Shown here piece by piece: positions 10,006 to 21,290 of a stretch of DNA of 64,000 bases (its first letter is position 1; every line of letters begins with the position of its first letter). The notes beneath the pieces are model-generated. The model saw only the letters and a list, made by a program, of their open reading frames with translations, was not told the origin of the DNA and made no database searches. A program made the position numbers and the translations under genes. Source of the stretch: Liolophura sinensis (taxonomy: Eukaryota; Mollusca; Polyplacophora; Chitonida; Chitonidae); the NCBI RefSeq assembly GCF_032854445.1, contig NC_088295.1, positions 43,327,385 through 43,391,384 on the forward strand, read 5' to 3'.

Positions 10006-12148
10006 TCCATAAATCAACTCTGTCTTGTATTTCTTTTCTTTTTACAGTTATAGGGCTGAAAGTCAAAGAGATTTCCTTCTAAAAGATAATGTATAATAAC
10101 ATGAACTTTACCAAGTTTATATTTTATATTTCACGTTTATTTAGGAAATACTTTGGTTATGTGTGAAATCAAAATGTGTTTCTAGCACACACTCAGACTC
10201 CAGCCTGAGAAAACCCTTCCCAACTGGTTTTGCAAGACTGGCTGGTCTTTTCTCAAGGAACATACAAGCGACATTGTTTTCAACTTTAAGTCTGTCATGT
10301 GAAATTCTTTCTGGCTGGATGAACTGTAAAGGAATGTTCCCCAGCTGACTTTCACCACATTGAACTATACTTACCTGCTGGTTGCTTCACTGTTGGCACC
10401 TTGATAAACCTTAACATCATGAGAACTTCTCCAGTCAAATCTTTCCAGTTGAGAGTGAACATTTGGTGGTTTTCCTCCCTTTTTTTTTTTAGTACAACTC
10501 AAAACATATTCGTGTTTGAATCCAGTCCTTGGATTTGTGGGATCTTTGTGTCTTTTTAGTTTAAACAACTAAAATGTCGGATATCTGTGCAAAAAGTAAT
10601 GTGATATATGTTGGCACCAGTGCCAAGTTTATTTATTCATTTGATTGTCGCCATACTCAAGAATATTTCACTCATATGATGAGGGTCAGTTTTGTAGAAT
10701 GAAGAAAGCCGACAAGTTTTTGTTATGATGAGTGCCAGCAGTGGGAGAGGCAAGCACCGGAATTCACGAAATCACACTATAGAGCCAGATTTGCTTGTTA
10801 CCAGGTGAGCTGACGTTCACGCGCACCTCTGGCGTTAGCCCTGACATTTTGAAGGAAATTGACGGTGATGAGCTTGACTTTTGCCCTAGATGTACTGTAT
10901 CTCTAAGAATCCACCATAAAAAGCAGTGTGTTTCTCCGCACTGGGTGCTTTTACCTCAGTCTAAAGTAAATGTGTCACTCCGTGCTTTTGATTCCTCGGC
11001 AAATATTGCCCTAGTGGTTGGCGTCCAGTACAGTCTGTCTATATTCTTGAACAGTTTACCTCAAGTTCACCTACTTACACCATACTTACACTTTACTTTG
11101 AGGAAGAACCTTGTTTATTTTCTGTGACCTTGACCAGTTTTTTCAAGGTCGTTAAGGTTAATTTTATGAGAGGCTTTTATTTCATGGGGGCAGTCCATTT
11201 GTTCGTTTGCCTGGTCGTATTCCCAGTATTAAAACACTCTTGTCACAGCTGAACCTAAGTTCATCTAACCCATACCACACTTACACTTTGTCGTAAGGAA
11301 CAAAGCTTTTTTGATTTTCAGCGACCTTGCCCTATTTTTTTTTGACGTCCTACGTCCCATTTACTTGTGAACATTTTGAGGGGTTTTGAGTGTATTACAG
11401 GGTATTTTTGGACTATAAATAATGGCGCGAAAGGTAGCCTAACGTTTCTTAACTAATTAAGAGGACAATGGAATAATCTTGGCAAAAAATCTTGTGTTAC
11501 TGATGCTGTATCAGACTACTAACAACTCGTAAGGTGGCTATTGATACACCCGAAACGTGATGACAAAACAACTCGCTACCCTTTAATTTTCAAATGTAAT
11601 TTGACAAGACTTCAGGTTCAAAGTTTTACTTTATTATAAATAATAAAGCCATTAATGAACGAAGTATGTTGAACAGATGAAAAGCAAACATTTTTGTTGG
11701 AGCGGTTATTGTATTGTGGCACTTCTTAACACGAAGACATTGCAAGTATTTTAAAAATCAGCAGATCATAAGTTACAATCCTCCTTGAACTTGTCTGCTT
11801 TTTAAATTTTTGTTCTCAATGCACCTTTTTGCGGGTAACTTGTACAATAAATAACATTCACTCGGCTCCCATTGGGCCTTTCTACGGGCAATCGTTTTTA
11901 TGTCAGGCGTAGAAAAACAACAGCGCAAGAGTAAAACATGAATTATATTTTTCTCGTGTACCAACAATATGTGTGAAAATTTAGATTATATCTACATTGA
12001 ATGCAAATTTTTTACTCTTCACAGTATACACGGTATATTCCTTGTAATATGGGTATAAAAATGTAATATGTAATATAAAGTTAACCAATGTGACAGACTT
12101 CGAAAGGAAATGACGGATATCAGTAAAAGTTTACACATATACTTTCAT
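10006..12148. other. Intergenic DNA between receptor gene and minisatellite
   Basis: No supported gene. A relic of a SINE tail (reverse) lies at about 10,627-10,690. Two diverged copies of a stretch of about 100 nt lie near 11,048-11,140 and 11,245-11,345; both contain ACTTACACTTT and a later TGACCTTG/CGACCTTG. A 110-codon open frame at 10,795-11,127 has no recognisable domain and overlaps one of these copies, so I do not call it a gene. Confidence 0.5.
10627..10690 (-). mobile_element. SINE tail relic
   Basis: TTTATTTATTCATTTGATTG followed by ACTCAAGAATATTTCACTCATA matches the reversed tail of the A/B SINE families. The rest of the body is lost. Confidence 0.6.
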
Positions 12149-14045
12149 ATTTTCGGGCATACTATACTTCATACACTTAAGGACATGTTATACACTGGCT
12201 TTTCGAGGATGTTATATAGTAAATTTTCGGGCATGTTATACACTAATTTTCGGACATCTATATATTGAATTTTCGGGCATGCTATACACTGAATTTTTGG
12301 ACATAATATACACCGAATTTTCGGCATGTTATACACTGAAGTTTCTGGCATCTTATATATTGAATTTTCGGGCATGCTATACACTGAATTTTTGGACATA
12401 ATATACACCGAATTTTCGGCCATGTTATACACTGAAGTTTCGGGCATCTTATATATTGAATTTTCGGGCATGTTATACACCAACTTTTGTGGCATGTTAT
12501 ACACTGAATTTTCGGGCATGTCAAACACCGAATTTTCGGGCATGTATATACTGAGTTTTCGGACATGTTATACACCGAATTTTCGTGCATGTTATACACT
12601 GACTTTTTTGGGCATGTTATACACTGAATTGTCGGGCATGTTATACACTGGTGTTTCGGACATGTTATACACTGAATTTTTGGGCGTGCTATACACCGAT
12701 TTTCGGACGTTAAACCCCAAGCACTCACTCACTCACTCACTCCGAATTTTCGGGCATGTTATACACTGAGTTTTTGGACATGTTATACACCGAATTTTCG
12801 GGCATTTTATACACTGACTTTTCGGGCATGTTATACACTAAACTGTCGGGCATGTTATATATTGAATTTTCGGGCATGCTATACACTGAATTTTGGGGCA
12901 TGCTATACACCGAATTTTCGGGCATGCTATTCACCGAATTTTCGGGCATGCTATACACTGAATTTTCGGGTATGCTATACACTGACTTTTCGGGCATGTT
13001 ATGCACCGAATTTTCGGGCATACACTGAATTTTCGGGCATGTTATCACTGAATTTTTGGGCATGCTATACACCGAATTTTCGGGTATGTTATACACCGAA
13101 TTTTCGGGCATGCTATACACTGAATTGTTTTGGCAGGATATACACTGAATTTTCGGGCATGTTATACACTGAATTTTCGGACATGTTATACACTGAATTT
13201 TTCGGGCATGTTATATATTGAATTTTTGAGCATGTTATACACTGAAGTTTCGGGCATGCTATACACTGAATTTTCGGGCATGTTGTAGACTGAATTTTCA
13301 GGCGTGCTATACACCGAATTTTCGGGTACGTTATACACCGAATTTTCGGGCATGCTATACACTGACTTTTCGGACATGTTACACGCCTAATTTTCGGGCA
13401 TGCACCTAATTTCGGGGATGTTATACACTGAATTTTCGGACATGTTATACACTGAATTTTCGGGCATGTTATATATTCAATTTTTGAGCATGTTATACAC
13501 TGAAGTTTCGGGCATGCTATACACTGAATTTTCGGGCATGTTGTAGACTGAATTTTCAGGCATGCTATACACCGAATTTTCGGGTACGTTATACGCCAAA
13601 TTTTCGGGCATGTTATACACTAAATTTTTGGACATGATATTCCTTGGATTTTCGGGCATGTCATACACTGAATTTTTGGGCAAGTTATACATTGAATTTT
13701 TGGACATGCCATACACTGAATTTTCGGGCATGTTAGATACTGAGTTTTCGGACACGTTATATACGGAATTTTCGGGCATGTTATACATTGAATTTTCAGG
13801 CATGCTATACACTGAGTTTACGGGCATGTTTTACACTGAACAAAATTTTGGGCAAGCTATGCACTGAATTTTATGGCACGTTATACACTGAATTTTTGGG
13901 CACGTTATACCTTGAATTTTTGGACATGTTATACACCGAATTTCGGGCATGTTATATACTGAATTGTCGGACATGCTATACACTGAATTTTCGGGCATGT
14001 AAGATAATTTTATGGCACGTTATACACTGAATTTCCGGACGTTTA
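12149..14045. repeat. 24-bp minisatellite, about 79 units
   Basis: The unit is close to GTTATACACTGAATTTTCGG plus GCAT (24 bp). Units vary at fixed positions (ACTG/ACCG, TTCG/TTTG, ATGTT/ATGCT). Because 24 is a multiple of 3 and no frame of the common unit creates stops, open frames of 63-148 codons appear on both strands (period-8 peptides such as MLYTEFSG and NMPENSVY). Nothing suggests translation. A 37-bp SINE tail interrupts the array at 12,706-12,742. Confidence 0.95.
12706..12742 (+). mobile_element. SINE family C tail fragment inside the minisatellite
   Basis: GACGTTAAACCCCAAGC followed by ACTC repeats equals the last 37 nt of the family C elements at 25,953 and 56,539. It is flanked on both sides by minisatellite units. 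It is either an extremely 5'-truncated retroposition or a piece trapped by rearrangement. Confidence 0.75.
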
Positions 14046-15240
14046 ACGCGCATTGCATAACGTGAATTATATATGTAACGCACAATCAAAAGCCATACTT
14101 TGTCACAAAATTGTCATCGTTGTCTGGTCCTGAAGTCTGTTAAGTGCCTCATGAACTGTTTTTTACTGTATTTATAGTGTTTCCCTCGGTAATAAAATAC
14201 TTTTTTTCTAAAATAAAAGTCTAAGACAGCCCGATTAGAACATAGTGGTCTAAAGTAGACATTATCTTGATTCTTGGCTTGTTGAACACCGTGAAATAAG
14301 TTTATGTGAACTCATTTCTGGTCAAAACACCAACCAAATAAATCATTTCTGATCAAAGACCACATAAATATACAGTGTATTGTGTAGTGCAGCGTTTTAG
14401 TAGCACGTCTGAATGCCTGAAGTATACTATTGGCCAGTGTTGTTTTGACAGCCGTCGTTAAAAAGGCCTCCTTATTTTCATGTAAAAAAAAAATGTAAGA
14501 AAAAATGTACAAGTACTTAGGAGCTTACTAGTCTGGAATTGATTTTAATTTAGTTGAAATATACCCTGATATATCCTGTGTTTTAGATTTAATCTGCATC
14601 TCACTCACAATATTATTAGTTCAAGACAGTCCGCCGTTACTCGGCTAATCTATCTATAGGCATATGTTTGAAAACCGGTTAAGGACGTTGTCTAACGGAC
14701 CATAAACCATTATAGGAACAGACAATTTGTATAACATAGCTTGAATGTGGGCATGACACCCTGGATGTGTGTATGTCAAGTTGCGTAGCTCTAAAGAAAC
14801 TTATGTTATCGAGTAACAGCTTGACCTTCATGTAAAAGTAGGCCAAGAAAGTGCACGCGTACAAAGTGCCTTGGTCACTAGTTTTTGCCAGCGTCCATCA
14901 AAACACATATACACTTACACAGAGGATTGGCCTCGGATAACAAACACCGGATGCACTGATACATTTATCACTGGCCGCCAAAATGCATAAGCTGCCTACA
15001 TTATCAAACGAAGAAGAAAAATCAGTCAAGCGTATAGTATGACGAAGGCCTGTGGGAAAAGGGTGTTGATTAAGTAGCCCAGTCACGGAACAATCAGTTT
15101 GCCTCTTTTAAGACGAAAAAAAATTGAACAAGACAGGGGTTGTTTGTTGTCCTCTGGCACTTGTGGTTAAGCTTCACTATACATAAGATATGTTCTGTTG
15201 AGGGGGAAAAAGCGCTGAGATGATATAACAGGTCGACCTA
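14046..15240. other. Intergenic DNA upstream of the single-exon gene
   Basis: AT-rich sequence without a supported gene, known repeat or clear RNA gene. Short open frames on the minus strand have no recognisable domain. Confidence 0.4.
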
Positions 15241-15250
15241 TATATAAAGG
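15241..15250 (+). promoter_or_regulatory. TATA-like box upstream of the single-exon gene
   Basis: TATATAAAGG is a good TATA match 478 nt before the start codon at 15,728. An AT dinucleotide run follows at about 15,275-15,293 and could be a false friend. A start site near 15,270 would give a 5' UTR of about 460 nt with several short upstream frames. The promoter assignment is inference. Confidence 0.35.
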
Positions 15251-15683
15251 CTATATGACAGAGTAACGTTAAGCCATATATATATATATATATACCCACA
15301 CATAAACGTATACTTACGTGTACATCAATGAGTTAAAGGTGTAGCGTATAATTAGCAAAAAACATACAGGTAACTGCAGTTCAATTGGTTAATACACTAG
15401 GCCAGATCAAAGGCCTTCTTTGTATAATTTTTGCGAATTCGACAATCCTTTCGGTTTATCGTCTGACATTAGCTTAATAAATAAATAGCCGAGGGCATGG
15501 GAATTAGTGTGAGCTAGAGGTCTTTGAGTGTAGCTATCGAACACGTATATATCCATAGATCGAGAGTAGTGAGGTCGCTTGCATATAGCTCCCGGCTGTT
15601 TTCATAAACGAAGGACTTATATAGATATACATGTATATGAATATACAAAGGGCTGAAGAGAGTGGGGCTGAGGGCGGCCCTAT

Positions 15684-15725
15684 ATGAATGTTACAGTCCT
15701 TGGGATTTTGGATGTGCATGTATAA
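15684..15725 (+). promoter_or_regulatory. Upstream open reading frame in the 5' UTR
   Basis: A 13-codon ATG-to-TAA frame ends only two nucleotides before the main ATG at 15,728. Such short leader frames can lower translation of the main frame. Further short ones occur upstream (for example at the ATG GGA ATT in the region near 15,495). Confidence 0.35.
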
Positions 15726-15727
15726 GA

Positions 15728-17179
15728 ATGGGCTGCAGATGGTTGCAAAGGAAACTGTTCTGGCCATCACGGTGGCCGAAAAACGGTGCCGGCGTAACAG
15801 ACGAAGACGACGGCTACGACGACGAAAAAGAAGAGCATATTTACGAGGAAATAGACGAGCTTAAACTCGAGAACGACACGTGTCTCCAGAAGAAACATTT
15901 GCCTTCTGTAACCCAGACGGAAATCTTCGGCGGCAAAGACGAAGACCTGACATTTGTGTTGGATAAATCGAAACGAAGCACGAAAACAAATCTGTTCCAG
16001 GGGCGGTCTGGATGTTCAGGAGAAGAGAACTTCTACATCCCGATGGGAGGTGTAGGCCACACACGAGGTCAGGGCATAGATTGTGGAACGCAGGATCCCC
16101 TGCCAAAAGATACCCAAACTCAGAAACCTTGCGAACGCTGTGAAGGACTTAACAACAGAATCGAGGTGAGATTAAGGAAAACTTCCGGTTCTCGATTAGA
16201 TCTGTCATCAACGAATAGCAGAGCCAAACACGACAGCTTGAATTCCAGTGACTCTACCTCTACCTACTGTCTAGGCTCCTATATCGACAGCTTATACATG
16301 GACCGGAAATGCTGGGCCAGTGGGTCTCTTGGCCGTACAAGTACCAGTAGCCAATCAGGCGAGGTAAATTGTCACGTTGATACGGAACATTGGAGGACGT
16401 GCATGAATGAGTTGCCTTTCCTCGAGGAATCTTTTGGTGAAACGCAGAACCAGTGTGAATCGGACGAAAGTCTGTATGGCTGTATATCTGTTCGTGGCGG
16501 CAAGCCATTATCAGGGTGCATCTCCGATGGAGGCGCAACTTCGCTGAGTGCAGATAGGTGCATAGAATGTTGTGGTGGGTGTGCAGGTGTTTGGAAACAA
16601 TCATCTCCAAACGACAGTCATATGGTCTTGCCAGGATGCGACTCAAAGACAAATCCAGCATCCAAAGACGCTTTCCTCTTCCCGGATACTAAGGAAGATA
16701 CATCACGAAACACAGAAAGTTTCAAGCGTTCCAGAAAGTCACTTGGAACAGGACAGCATCCATTGCCAAAGGGTAGCGTAAGTCATAAAGTGAGAAATCA
16801 AAAATTTCAAAACGAATTTGCGAGATGTAAGAGAGATTTGACGGATAACCTGAACACGTGTACAAAGAAGTTTGACGTTGTTAAGGTAATGCCTGAAACG
16901 GTTAATTACGTCAATACAAGTAGTAGAGGTGATATAATGGCATGCACCTATGGTCCTAGAACACTGATTTCCGAACAGCAAAGAAACCAAGGCGTTACAG
17001 ATGGAACGAAGTCAGTTGACTCAGGAGAGAAGCTTCATAATTACCCAGTGTCAAAAGTGAAAGGAAGTAAATTCAAAGAAACCACTCAAAAGGAGAAGTG
17101 TTTTGAAAATGATGGAAGGCGAATGAACAATAAAGTATTAATGGATTTAATTTTGTATAATAATAGTCAACAAGTGTAA
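15728..17179 (+). CDS. Unidentified 483-residue protein with N-terminal MGC and SH2-ligand-like tyrosine motifs
   Basis: This is a single uninterrupted frame. I use the first ATG (15,728), which has A at -3 and G at +4; an in-frame stop lies at 15,638 and the longer frame opens only with GTG. The protein starts MGCRWLQRKLFW, so Gly2/Cys3 could be myristoylated and palmitoylated. Residues 24-45 are very acidic and contain HIYEEIDEL; YEEI (39-42) is the optimal Src-family SH2 ligand. NFYIPM (YIPM at 103-106) fits the YxxM ligand of PI3K p85. Other features are a Ser-rich centre (about 155-210), CERC at 135-138 and a Cys cluster at 278-285. No globular domain is recognised and most of it looks disordered. 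A membrane-anchored tyrosine-phosphorylated adaptor is inference only. AATAAA lies 48 nt after the stop. Confidence 0.75.
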   Translation: MGCRWLQRKLFWPSRWPKNGAGVTDEDDGYDDEKEEHIYEEIDELKLENDTCLQKKHLPSVTQTEIFGGKDEDLTFVLDKSKRSTKTNLFQGRSGCSGEENFYIPMGGVGHTRGQGIDCGTQDPLPKDTQTQKPCERCEGLNNRIEVRLRKTSGSRLDLSSTNSRAKHDSLNSSDSTSTYCLGSYIDSLYMDRKCWASGSLGRTSTSSQSGEVNCHVDTEHWRTCMNELPFLEESFGETQNQCESDESLYGCISVRGGKPLSGCISDGGATSLSADRCIECCGGCAGVWKQSSPNDSHMVLPGCDSKTNPASKDAFLFPDTKEDTSRNTESFKRSRKSLGTGQHPLPKGSVSHKVRNQKFQNEFARCKRDLTDNLNTCTKKFDVVKVMPETVNYVNTSSRGDIMACTYGPRTLISEQQRNQGVTDGTKSVDSGEKLHNYPVSKVKGSKFKETTQKEKCFENDGRRMNNKVLMDLILYNNSQQV

Positions 17180-17226
17180 TTTGCCATTTTAACATTTTTT
17201 TTATTTTCTTGTTACGATATTATAGA

Positions 17227-17232
17227 AATAAA
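17227..17232 (+). terminator. Poly(A) signal of the single-exon gene
   Basis: AATAAA lies 48 nt after the TAA stop at 17,177-17,179 and is followed by a GTTGTTTTAGTTTGTC stretch, as expected downstream of a cleavage site. It supports the frame as a real transcript. Confidence 0.6.
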
Positions 17233-17239
17233 TGATTGC

Positions 17240-20200
17240 CATAAGTTGTTTTAGTTTGTCTAGTTAATCCATCAGTATATGGAACTGCAGGTCATCGATA
17301 CTCCTTCCATTACGCCGCCTTGGCAAGTGGGAACGTTCCTTCAAAAACGGATTCGAAAGGAGAGTTTTTAATTTATTGCAATAAAGAAGTTGCAAAACTT
17401 ATAATTAGAGGCTACACTATAACCTATAGGTACAATTAAGTACAAGACCAATGGTTCGAATCCGGTTCGAAGTCCAGCATGTGCAGGTAAAACAAATAGT
17501 AGATATGAATATAGGCCTAGAGAGTTAAACTATGGAGAACAAAGCCAATCAAACTAACCAAATATTGTGATAAATGGTATCTGCCATAAATGGCAAGCTG
17601 CCAAACAGCAATGTATGTTTATTTCTTTGGTTGTTATTTAAAGTCACACTCAAGATTTTTTCACTCATACGACTGCTGCCACATTTTGGGGTGGAGGAAA
17701 TCGGAGTAAGTCACCGATTTTACCAAGTTACTGACTAACTTTTTCACCTGTGAGGTATGCATACTTGAACACTATAACGGAATCATAAGAGCCGTATATG
17801 GCTTATTGGGACGAATGCCCCAAAAATTATAAGAGCTGGGAAACCTACAAATGACTGGCCTTAGGGTTGGTTTGAACCTGCACCTTTCGCACCAGCTTTT
17901 GAGTGTCACGCGCCTACCACACAGTCAAGTGCTGTTCCTTAGCGCATAGCCATGTCTATACACTAAAACTAAACTAATTTTTATAATTGTAAGAATGGTC
18001 TCATTTTAATATCGAAGGTCTTGAAATTTGACTTCGGGCTACAAATTTGCCATCGGGACTTCAGTTTAAATACACAATGTTGTTGGTGACAGGATACTTA
18101 ATCCGAACAACAGCTCATGTGTCAGTTGGCCAGAAATGGCTGATATCCGTAGAACATGTACATAAATCCGTACTTAATTTAAAAATTCCAGAGCGCAGGG
18201 AACAGGCCTATATAAAATACGTGTACGCTATTCACGGAACAAAAAGCATTTTAACCACCTAAGTGATTTATGTGCAAGAAAGTTTTAGAATTCTTTATTA
18301 AGACCTGTGACAATTCACGCCTGTAAGTAATAAATCAAACGAACTTGACGCTATGACTCTTTATTGTGACAGGACAATGCGCATCATTTGAGCGCCAAAC
18401 AGGATTACGTAGGCGGGAGGCTTGTTAAGGTGGCGTAATACAACTATATTTATATTAAAAAACTGTTTTGAAAAATGAGACCTATATATGCAGGTGTAAC
18501 TTTCTAAACAAGTTTACCTCATTCCTTATCAAAGGTTGGTTTAACGAACAGAAAAGAATCGCGGTAGATAAGAAAAATAAAACATTAAGCAAAAACTTCA
18601 TAATTTCTTTTGCTTCAAATCCGAATCTGTGTTAATTTAAAGTGGTTGTATAAGCCCATTATCCCTTTGAATCCGTCTGCAAAGACTTTAATGGATGTCT
18701 AAGTTAGTTATTTCCTTGTGTTTCGGCGCCTGATCCTCAAAAATAAATGAAATATCTTCGAACTGATTGGCTTAAATTGCATGCCATTGTTACAGTACAA
18801 CAACATTTAGGGACATAAATGTTGCCTTTGTGTGACGTCTGTTGTCTTCAAAGACAAGATAAACATCCCGTTGTACTTTATAAATTGAAATATTTTTAGA
18901 CAATTGATTGTTTACGTTCTGAAAAAAAAAATTGTAAAACCAGACTGTTCGTCATTTGGTTTTTAATTGTTGTGACAGAGGCAGTACAAGTAACCGTGTA
19001 AAAAAATTAATGTAAACAATTAATTCAGACCTTGTTAGAAAATTCAGACCTTGTTATCTCGGACTAAGTACGTAGGTTTCATATACTAATTGTCCGTTCG
19101 TACTATCTCAAAATTTTACTTAAACTATTGCTAGATCACCCTGGGCATTAACACCGACTGATGGGATGTGATGTCCTAAATATTTAATTATCCTTTATCT
19201 GTATGGTCTTTTACGACGTGGTCATAAATGTTTCGTTTACGTGAGTGCAGGCAGGTTTTTGGGTAGAGGAAACCTGGAGAAACTTGGATGTATCGTACAC
19301 CGGAAGACATACCTGGCAAAACTTAAAAAACACTATACTGTTGTACAAAATGCACATCCTCATACCATTGTGTACAAGCAGTACACAAACGGTGTGATTT
19401 GCGTAACATGTGTACCAGGCACTTTATTTGTGTACCCATGATATAGACATGTGATTGTGGACGTGCAAGCTTGAAACAAATCTATATTAGAGAGTAAGTA
19501 TAAAACGTTAACAAAAGATAACAGGTTTCGTGCACTTAGGATTCACCGTTATCCTATTTTAAGATTTTGACGAGATATGATGTCGACCATGACTTCGTCC
19601 GTTACTAATTCGATATTATATGTGGAGATTGCTACAAAAAATGACCAAATGTGCATTCATGAAATGTCATAAAATAACCAGCATATGTAATTATCTAGGC
19701 CTGCTTACTACACGAGTGTTTCATGACTAATATAATATGTATGTGTATTTGTGTTCGTTCTATATTGAAATGTGCATGGATAAACTGAGATTATTATATT
19801 AAAAGCTGATTAATTTATAGTGTAAAACATAAACCGTTTGTCCGTTAATCAATGCAATTAGTGTATACCACGCATGCTGCTAACTAACTATATTTTCATT
19901 TTCTAGCAAAGCATTCCACGCATGCCAGTCATGTACTGTAGGTTAATTTTAACATGCTGCAAAAATAGTATTAAAGGTTGGTAGGATCAAGATTGGTATG
20001 ATCAAAACCAATCAGGCTAATATAAGAAAGGTCTATAGTTTTCAGAGGTACAGTTAATGTATACAAATATATACACGCTGATCATGGCTTATTGTGTTCG
20101 CCGTGTTGTCAATTTGTTAACTAAGGGACAATGCATGAACTGTCATGTCACTACTTGTAGTTCACAGACCGTGTGAATGCTCTACTAAAATATTTCGTAT

Positions 20201-20384
20201 TTTCATGCGCTCCACTATTTTAGTCCCTACAAAAAAGAGTTAATCGTGGGAAGAGTGTGGAGAGCTAGTCTTCTAGATTTGTAAATACAAAGGAAGTAGG
20301 TCCAAAACTTGCTTGAGATCATCCGGAGACCACGGTGTCGTGCGTACCTTTCCATACAAAGAGATTTATACACATTTTCAGTAG
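17240..20384. other. Gene-poor AT-rich intergenic DNA
   Basis: No gene supported. The only structured element is a diverged reversed SINE at 17,640-17,935. Open frames at 18,047-18,262 and 19,241-19,441 have no domain and look random. Confidence 0.4.
17640..17935 (-). mobile_element. SINE family B, old copy
   Basis: ACTCAAGATTTTTTCACTCATACGAC, GGGTGGAGGAAATCGGAGTAAG and, at the far end, GGTTTGAACCTGCACC (the reverse of a tRNA B box, GGTTCAAACC) show a reversed tRNA-derived SINE. It is strongly diverged. Confidence 0.6.
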
Positions 20385-20575
20385 TGGACATGGACACACT
20401 TTTCATACATAATTTTAGAACTGCACTGAGAATGACACTTTTCCTGCACAATATCAGTACTGGACTGAGAATATCACACTTTTCATACAGTTTCAGTACT
20501 GCCCAGTAATTCACCACTCGTTTCGTACACACTATCAGTACTGGACAGAGATTACCGCCACACTTTTCATGTGCG
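20385..20575. repeat. Degenerate tandem repeat, about 41 bp
   Basis: About four to five imperfect units share ACACTTTTCATACA...CAGTACTGGACTGAGAAT. The spacing of ACACTTTTC is about 40-42 nt. Open frames on both strands across it follow from the repeat. Confidence 0.7.
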
Positions 20576-20719
20576 AGGACATGTGATGCTATGTCCACGT
20601 GCAGACATACACATCAAAGTCACGATCTAACGATATGCAGGTATAACCGATTTGTAATGTACATACCACAGTATGACTCGTTATAGTTAACCACATATGA
20701 CTTCTTTTTTGTTTGAACC

Positions 20720-21077
20720 GCCTCGCTGCTCTGTAATGGTTAGAGCGTCTCCCTCGAAGTCGGAAGACCCCGAAATCAAACCGGGGTCGGGTCATACCAA
20801 AAACTTTAAAAATGATACTTGCTGCTGCCTCGCTTGGCGGTCAGCAGTGAGAGGTTAGAGCGAGGAAACATGACTGGTTGGTCCAGTATCAGTTTTTATG
20901 TATCATGTCATGTGTCTTAGGCATGATGCTTCAGTGGCGGCAACACTTTGGCGGCATGGACTCGCCCCGCCTCAAGAAGACACAAAATATGTATACACAC
21001 CTGATGACTCTTCGTCGTCATATAATTGAAAAATTGTGAAGTACGACGTTAAACCCCAAGCATACATACATTCATTC
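20720..21077 (+). mobile_element. tRNA-derived SINE, long form with family C tail
   Basis: The head GCCTCGCTGCTCTGTAATGG with TTAGAGCGTC (A-box region) and GAAATCAAACCGGGGTC (B-box region) is tRNA-like. The body has a CTCGCTTGGCGGTCAGCAG block. The tail GAAGTACGACGTTAAACCCC followed by AAGC and CATA repeats matches family C. It is a full-length but diverged copy. Confidence 0.75.
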
Positions 21078-21079
21078 TT

Positions 21080-21290
21080 ATTTATTTGATTGGTAGCTTG
21101 ATCAGGAATTTTTCGCTTAGGTGACGGTGGACAGTTGTATGGGTGTAGTAATTCACCCATACAATTGTGAAATGTCCACTGAGTAAACCATCCACCGTCT
21201 CAAGGCCCTCGACAAACCTCCAGATTTAGAGCCCCAAAGAAATTAGCTAGAGCTGAGTTCGAACCTGCGACCTGATATAACATGAAGCGA
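21080..21290 (-). mobile_element. SINE family B, old reversed copy
   Basis: TTATTTATTTGATTGGTAGC, a diverged middle and GAGTTCGAACCTGCGACC (the reverse of a B box) show a reversed tRNA-derived element. It sits directly after the + strand SINE, tail to tail. Confidence 0.55.

Noticed and set aside
10795-11127. 110-codon + frame
   Set aside because: It overlaps a diverged duplicated noncoding stretch and has no ATG (starts at a TTG codon) or domain.
12169-14030. Several 60-148-codon frames on both strands with period-8 peptides
   Set aside because: They follow from the 24-bp repeat having no stop in some frames. Frames shift at unit indels, with no start, splice or homology support.
15275-15293. 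AT dinucleotide run as TATA box
   Set aside because: It is a simple repeat. The TATATAAAGG at 15,241 is the better promoter match, though still uncertain.
15662-15727. Longer N-terminus of the unidentified protein starting at 15,662
   Set aside because: The codon at 15,662 is GTG, not ATG. The first ATG in frame is 15,728 with a good context, and the upstream frame closes at 15,638.
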